A stretch of 64,000 nt of DNA from Rhodothermales bacterium (lineage in GTDB: Bacteria > Bacteroidota > Rhodothermia > Rhodothermales > UBA10348), in the NCBI GenBank assembly GCA_017643395.1, contig JAEPNP010000002.1, forward strand, positions 474,290 to 538,289. The letters are read 5' to 3'. The translations under genes and the position numbers were made by a program. Of this stretch, positions 60,108 to 64,000 are shown in pieces. The notes under the pieces were generated by a model. The model did not search any database. It saw nothing but the letters and a program-made list of their open reading frames with translations, and had not been told where the DNA came from. The stretch's first letter is position 1, and each line of letters opens with the position of its first letter.

Positions 60108-61015
60108 CAGTAGCTCCCCGTGCCGGTCTGACCCTTGACAATGGCGACCGATGCGCTCGCGCCGATCCTTGTCGCACCGCGTGCGATCATGCGCTCGGCA
60201 TCTTCTTTGGAGCGCACGCCGCCCGACGCCTTGACGCCCATGCGCGGTCCGACCGCGCGGCGCATCAGGGCGATGTCGTTCTCGGTAGCTCCGCCCTTGG
60301 CGAAGCCGGTGGACGTCTTCACGAAGTCCGCCCCCGCATTCTGCGACAGCACGCAGGCGATCACTTTCTCGCGGTCATTGAGAAGGGCCGTTTCCAGAAT
60401 CACCTTCACAATCACGCCCTGTGCGGTACTGCGAGCCGCGTTGACCACCGACCGGATGTCGGCCTCCACATAATCGTACCGGCCGCTGCGCATCATGCCC
60501 ACGTTGATCACCATGTCGATCTCGGTGGCTCCGTCCCGAATGGCCTGCTGCGTTTCCGCAGCCTTGGTTGTGCTCTGGGTCATCCCGTGGGGAAACCCGA
60601 CCACCGTGCAGGTGGCGATGGGCGTGCCACGCAGGACGTCGGCAGCCAGCGGTACGTAACACGGACTTACGCACACGGACGCAAAACAATATCGCCTCGC
60701 CTCCTCACACAGCCCGCGGATGTCGGCCTCGGTAGTCTCCGGTTTCAAGGCGGTGTGGTCAATCATGCGGGCCAGCGGCGGCGCAAGATCGCAGGCCGAA
60801 AACCCGGCGTCTTCCGGACGGTCAGCGCGTACCCCGAACCTGCTCGCTCCGGCGTGTACCAGATTGTCCAGATCCCTGTCAGGCGTCGCACCCGCCAGGC
60901 GGGTCGGCGCGGCAGATGCAGCCTGGTCGGAGCCGTCTCCACTGCTCGGCACCACGGGACCCCGCATCTGCTGGGTCAACCGTGCAATGAGGTCGTTGCG
61001 TTCGTGTTCGGTCAA
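60107..61015 (-). CDS. deoC: Deoxyribose-phosphate aldolase with N-terminal extension
   Basis: The catalytic part (from about [20 protein letters not shown]) has the DeoC motifs: [10 protein letters not shown], the Schiff-base lysine in [14 protein letters not shown] and VKASGGVRS with the second lysine. About 80-100 residues precede it, including [17 protein letters not shown], a helix also seen at the N-terminus of some long DeoC forms. The TTG at 61015 is a guess: the longest frame (to 61147) overlaps the divergent BtuF-like gene start, and an ATG at 60964 is the next option. Cleaves deoxyribose 5-phosphate in the cytoplasm. Confidence 0.88.
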   Translation of the reverse strand: MTEHERNDLIARLTQQMRGPVVPSSGDGSDQAASAAPTRLAGATPDRDLDNLVHAGASRFGVRADRPEDAGFSACDLAPPLARMIDHTALKPETTEADIRGLCEEARRYCFASVCVSPCYVPLAADVLRGTPIATCTVVGFPHGMTQSTTKAAETQQAIRDGATEIDMVINVGMMRSGRYDYVEADIRSVVNAARSTAQGVIVKVILETALLNDREKVIACVLSQNAGADFVKTSTGFAKGGATENDIALMRRAVGPRMGVKASGGVRSKEDAERMIARGATRIGASASVAIVKGQTGTGSY

Positions 61016-61131
61016 GGGCTGCGGGTTTGGTGACGGAGAAGATACGCCGTCGATTCTGATTCGAATTAGGACTCGGGTTGAATCAGTGCAGGCCGGCGGG
61101 TGGAGCGTCGCCGCAATGGTATCTTTGGCCC

Positions 61132-62013
61132 ATGAAACGCGCTGCATCCGTTCTTGTCCCCCTGATCCTGGTCCTGTCCGGCTGCGCGTCAGAGCCCTCC
61201 TCCCCCGGTCCGATGATCACCGACGATCTCGGGCGTTCCATTCCGCAGATCGACCGTGCCGAGCGAGTCGTATCTCTGGCGCCCGGTGCCACGGAGCTCG
61301 CGTTTGCCGCCGGAATGGGCTCTCAGCTGGTAGCCGTCACGACCGCCGACAACTACCCACCGGCCGTGCAGGGCCTGGAGCGCATCTCGGCACTGCCGCT
61401 GAACCACGAGGCCATTGTTGCTCTCGAGCCCGACCTGATCCTGGCATCCGATCAGATCAACGATCCCCGGGAGGCGGAAGCCCTGGCGGAGGTGGGAATC
61501 CCGACCTACTTCGTTTCGGTGGGGTCGCTTCCGGACGTGTCGCGCGTCGTGCGTGCCCTCGGCGTGCTTTTTGGCGATGAAGTGGCTGCCGGGCAGTACG
61601 CGGACTCCCTGGAGGCGACCTTGCAGGCGCTGGACACGTCGAGGCGGGGGGACGCAGATCGCCCCAGCGTCATTTTCCTGATCGGAGACGACACGCTTTT
61701 TTCCTTCGGGCCGGAGAGCTATGTCCATGACATGATCCTGGTCGCGGGCGGAAGAAGTCTTACGGCCGAAATGTCTACCGAGGCGCCGGTGCTGTCCGAG
61801 GAATTCGTGCTGGCTGCCCAGCCGGAGGTCCTGTTGACTGCGTTTGATCCGGATCCCGCGCGCCTCGTGGAACTGCACCCGGGCTGGGAGGCCATCCCGG
61901 CCATTCGTGATGGACGCGTATTCCGCATCGAGCCGGACCTGGTCCTGCGAGATGGCCCGCGACTGATTGCAGGCACCCTCGCCATGCGCAGAGCGCTGAC
62001 CGCGGGCTCGTGA
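61132..62013 (+). CDS. BtuF/FepB-like substrate-binding lipoprotein
   Basis: 293 residues from the ATG at 61132 (lipoprotein signal [19 protein letters not shown]). Class III periplasmic-binding protein: [55 protein letters not shown] and [20 protein letters not shown]. Binds cobalamin, heme or Fe-siderophore for import. A TATCTTTG element (61120-61127) ends 4 bp before the ATG, suggesting a leaderless mRNA. Stop overlaps the permease start by 4 bp. No cobalamin riboswitch is visible upstream. Confidence 0.9.
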   Translation: MKRAASVLVPLILVLSGCASEPSSPGPMITDDLGRSIPQIDRAERVVSLAPGATELAFAAGMGSQLVAVTTADNYPPAVQGLERISALPLNHEAIVALEPDLILASDQINDPREAEALAEVGIPTYFVSVGSLPDVSRVVRALGVLFGDEVAAGQYADSLEATLQALDTSRRGDADRPSVIFLIGDDTLFSFGPESYVHDMILVAGGRSLTAEMSTEAPVLSEEFVLAAQPEVLLTAFDPDPARLVELHPGWEAIPAIRDGRVFRIEPDLVLRDGPRLIAGTLAMRRALTAGS

Positions 62014-63029
62014 ACCGGATTCTCGTTGCAGTCGGCCTGGGCGTGCTGACACCGGTGACCCTCATCGCCGGCGTCGCAATCGGCAGCGTGGATGTCAGTG
62101 CGGGCGATGCGCTCTCCGTCTTCCTCAGCCGGCTCGGCACGGGTGCAGAGGCCAGTCCGACCGCGGATGCCATCGTATGGGACCTCCGCCTCCCCCGGGT
62201 GCTCATGGCGATGATCGTCGGAGGCAGCCTGGCCGTCGTAGGTGTTGCCATGCAGGCCCTGGTGCGAAATCCGCTAGCCGAACCCTACATCCTGGGCCTC
62301 TCCAGCGGTTCAGCTGCCGGCGCCGCTACCTACTATCTGGGGTACCTGCCTGCATTTGCGATGGGCATGCTCTCGATGCCTGTCGCGGCGTTTCTTGGAG
62401 GTCTGCTCACCATTACCCTGGTCTACGGCGTGGCCCGCACGGATCAGGGCCTGTCGGTAACCCGGCTGCTGCTGGCCGGCGTGGCCATGTCGGCCCTCAT
62501 GGCTGCCATCACCTCTTTTGTGATGCTGACGTCCCCCGAGCCCAACCGCATGCGGGCCGTGCTTTATTGGCTCATGGGGTCCCTCAGCGCGACGCGCTGG
62601 AGTATGCTGGCCACCCCGGCTCTCGTAGCCGTGCTTGGCTCCGTGGTGCTTGCCGGCCTCTCCCGCCCGCTGGATGCCCTGCTCATGGGAGAAGAGCCCG
62701 CACGGGCGCTGGGCGTACCGGTTGAGCGCATGAAGCACCTTCTTATTGTTCTCGCGGCACTGATGACCGGGGTCATGGTCGCCTACTCTGGTGCGATTGG
62801 TTTCGTCGGCTTGATTGTGCCCCACGCCGTGCGCAGTGTGGTCGGGGTGAGTCACCGGGTGGTCATTCCTGTCAGTCTCGTTTCCGGAGCCCTGTTTCTC
62901 GTCTGGGCGGATCTGGCGGCCCGAAGTGTGCTATCCGGACAGGACCTGCCGGTGGGCATTGCCACGGCCATTGCCGGTGTGCCCTTCTTTCTGATGTTGT
63001 TGCGCCGGCACCGGTATCCGTTCGGGTAG
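62010..63029 (+). CDS. FecCD/BtuC-like ABC importer permease
   Basis: 339 residues, about ten membrane helices. Family motifs: IVWDLRLPRVLMAMIVGGSL, AVVGVAMQALVRNPLAEPYI, LGLSSGSAAGAATY, RLLLAGVAMSALMAAITSFV, LYWLMGSLSATRW and GFVGLIVPHAVRSVVGVSHR (EAA-like coupling loop). Moves cobalamin or Fe-chelates handed over by the binding protein. The usual ATPase (BtuD/FepC) gene does not follow; the next gene is a prenyl synthase, so the ATPase must be elsewhere. Confidence 0.93.
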   Translation: MNRILVAVGLGVLTPVTLIAGVAIGSVDVSAGDALSVFLSRLGTGAEASPTADAIVWDLRLPRVLMAMIVGGSLAVVGVAMQALVRNPLAEPYILGLSSGSAAGAATYYLGYLPAFAMGMLSMPVAAFLGGLLTITLVYGVARTDQGLSVTRLLLAGVAMSALMAAITSFVMLTSPEPNRMRAVLYWLMGSLSATRWSMLATPALVAVLGSVVLAGLSRPLDALLMGEEPARALGVPVERMKHLLIVLAALMTGVMVAYSGAIGFVGLIVPHAVRSVVGVSHRVVIPVSLVSGALFLVWADLAARSVLSGQDLPVGIATAIAGVPFFLMLLRRHRYPFG

Positions 63030-63105
63030 GGCCGCCGCCTGCCGCCGCAATGGTCCCTTTGGCGCATTCACAGATTCATCGGGCAACCGCCCCTGATCGT
63101 CTGCG

Positions 63106-64000
63106 TTGCAACTTTCAATTCAGACTGAAAACCAGCCTGCCATCTCCCATACGCTGACCACACAGCCCGAGGAAGGCCGGAAGGCGGTCACGTTTTCCAG
63201 CTCGGCCGTACCGTCGATCGCGGAAATCCAGCAGCCGGTCCGTGCCGATCTCGACGCGTTCCGCACCTTCTTCCGCGACGCGATGCGCACCCGCGTGCGC
63301 CTGCTGGATCTGGTGATCCGGTATGTGCTCCGCCGCAAGGGCAAGCAGTTACGTCCGCTTCTGGTGCTGCTTTCGGCGAGGGCCACAGGTTCGGTCACCG
63401 AGACCACTTACCGGGGAGCCGCCCTGGTTGAACTCCTGCACACGGCCACGCTCGTCCACGACGACGTGGTTGATGACTCGGAGCGGCGGCGTGGCCAATG
63501 GTCCGTCAATGTGTTGTGGAAGAACAAGGTGGGCGTGCTGCTGGGAGATTATCTTCTGAGCCGGGGCCTGCTTCTCGCCCTGGACGCCAAAGACTACGAC
63601 CTGCTGCACACGGTATCGGATGCGGTGCGGCGCATGAGCGAAGGCGAACTACTTCAGCTGGAGAAAGCCCGGCGTCTGGACATAGACGAGGACACCTATT
63701 TCCGCATCATTTCTGACAAGACGGCCTCACTGCTTTCCGCCTGTACCACCTGCGGGGCTGTGAGCGTTACGGAGGACGCGGACCTCATCGACCGAATGCG
63801 ACGATTCGGGGAGCAGCTGGGCCTCGCGTTCCAGATTCGGGATGACCTGTTTGACTTTGGCGTGGCGGACGTAGGCAAACCCCTGGGCATCGATCTCAAG
63901 GAGAAAAAGATGACCTTGCCGCTCATCCACGCTCTCGGCAAGGCGTCTGCAGGCGAGCGGCGACGCATCATGCGCATCGTGCGGAAGTCGCGCAAGACGG
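63106..64000 (+). CDS. Polyprenyl diphosphate synthase (3' end outside window)
   Basis: Open frame to the window edge, about 298 residues so far; it has no stop in the window. Start uncertain: no ATG or GTG precedes the homology, and a TTG at 63106 after a stop at 63094 is used here. Trans-prenyltransferase motifs: GKQLRPLLVLL, first Asp-rich motif LVHDDVVDDSERRRGQ, GDYLLSRGLLLALDA, GELLQLEKARRL and second motif FQIRDDLFDFGVADVGKPLG. Synthesises long-chain isoprenyl diphosphate, probably for menaquinone or undecaprenyl-like carriers. Length so far is normal. Confidence 0.88.
   Translation, partial: MQLSIQTENQPAISHTLTTQPEEGRKAVTFSSSAVPSIAEIQQPVRADLDAFRTFFRDAMRTRVRLLDLVIRYVLRRKGKQLRPLLVLLSARATGSVTETTYRGAALVELLHTATLVHDDVVDDSERRRGQWSVNVLWKNKVGVLLGDYLLSRGLLLALDAKDYDLLHTVSDAVRRMSEGELLQLEKARRLDIDEDTYFRIISDKTASLLSACTTCGAVSVTEDADLIDRMRRFGEQLGLAFQIRDDLFDFGVADVGKPLGIDLKEKKMTLPLIHALGKASAGERRRIMRIVRKSRKT

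Noticed and set aside
60900-61131. Cobalamin riboswitch before the BtuF-like gene
   Set aside because: No B12-box-like sequence found, and the space is filled by the deoC 5' end.
60107-61147. 346-residue version of DeoC
   Set aside because: Its first 40 codons run past the ATG of the divergent binding-protein gene and show no protein-like pattern.

Overview
This 64 kb window is a GC-rich, gene-dense bacterial chromosome segment with very short intergenic gaps and many start/stop overlaps. The best guess for the host is the Rhodothermales/Rhodothermia branch of the Bacteroidota. Evidence: a type IX secretion C-terminal sorting domain (44245-46515); a clade II nosZ with a lipoprotein-type signal peptide; many lipoproteins built on beta-propeller, FG-GAP and TPR scaffolds; few clear Shine-Dalgarno sites. 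This is inference from gene content; there is no rRNA or other marker in the window, and I saw no tRNA or CRISPR.

Layout. 1-8.6 kb: a partial TPR lipoprotein, then a nitrous oxide reduction operon on the minus strand (Rrf2 regulator, cytochrome c, nosZ, a membrane-NosL fusion, nosD, nosF, nosY) flanked on both sides by Rrf2 regulators. 8.6-9.3 kb: a gene-free stretch with a 52-bp-period tandem repeat. 9.3-17.1 kb: a mercuric-reductase-like flavoenzyme, a SnoaL-like protein, an exported amidohydrolase, a GMC oxidoreductase operon (Tat-exported subunit 3, RidA-like lipoprotein, GMC enzyme), and a Rieske-TPP enzyme fusion. 17.2-18.5 kb: three small paralogous unknown proteins, with two near-identical, apparently structured leaders. 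18.5-25.6 kb: vWA lipoprotein, sirtuin, ligase-associated exonuclease plus ATP-dependent DNA ligase, PAP2 protein and two small membrane proteins. 25.7-27.6 kb: a toxin-antitoxin island (ParE-type, Phd plus a 5'-truncated VapC, and a complete VapBC-like pair). 27.6-31.9 kb: an exported oxidative operon (cytochrome c, PQQ dehydrogenase, FAH-NHL fusion). 32-40 kb: orphan antitoxin, SDR, ExbB-like channel, membrane LytTR protein, Ppx/GppA-HD phosphatase, YefM-YoeB, and a FG-GAP/YncE lipoprotein pair. 39.7-47.3 kb: surface polysaccharide genes (methyltransferases, O-antigen ligase-like protein, GT4, STELLO-type glycosyltransferase) with a T9SS cargo protein. 47.4-50.5 kb: tdh-kbl threonine degradation, an amidase and an XRE regulator. 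50.7-55.8 kb: a membrane multiheme-TPR cytochrome, a VapBC pair and a CRTAC1-type protein. 55.9-64 kb: DAHP synthase, phosphoglucomutase, polyphosphate glucokinase, SPOR lipoprotein, deoC, a BtuF/BtuC-type importer and a partial polyprenyl diphosphate synthase.

The themes are respiration and periplasmic oxidation (N2O reductase, PQQ and GMC dehydrogenases, several c-type cytochromes), envelope and surface glycan assembly, and toxin-antitoxin modules. The least explained element is the 17.2-18.5 kb block: paralogous small proteins sharing an L-x-W-x-NP core, with a duplicated leader whose hairpins vary in sequence but keep base pairing and whose two longer helices would cross as a pseudoknot.
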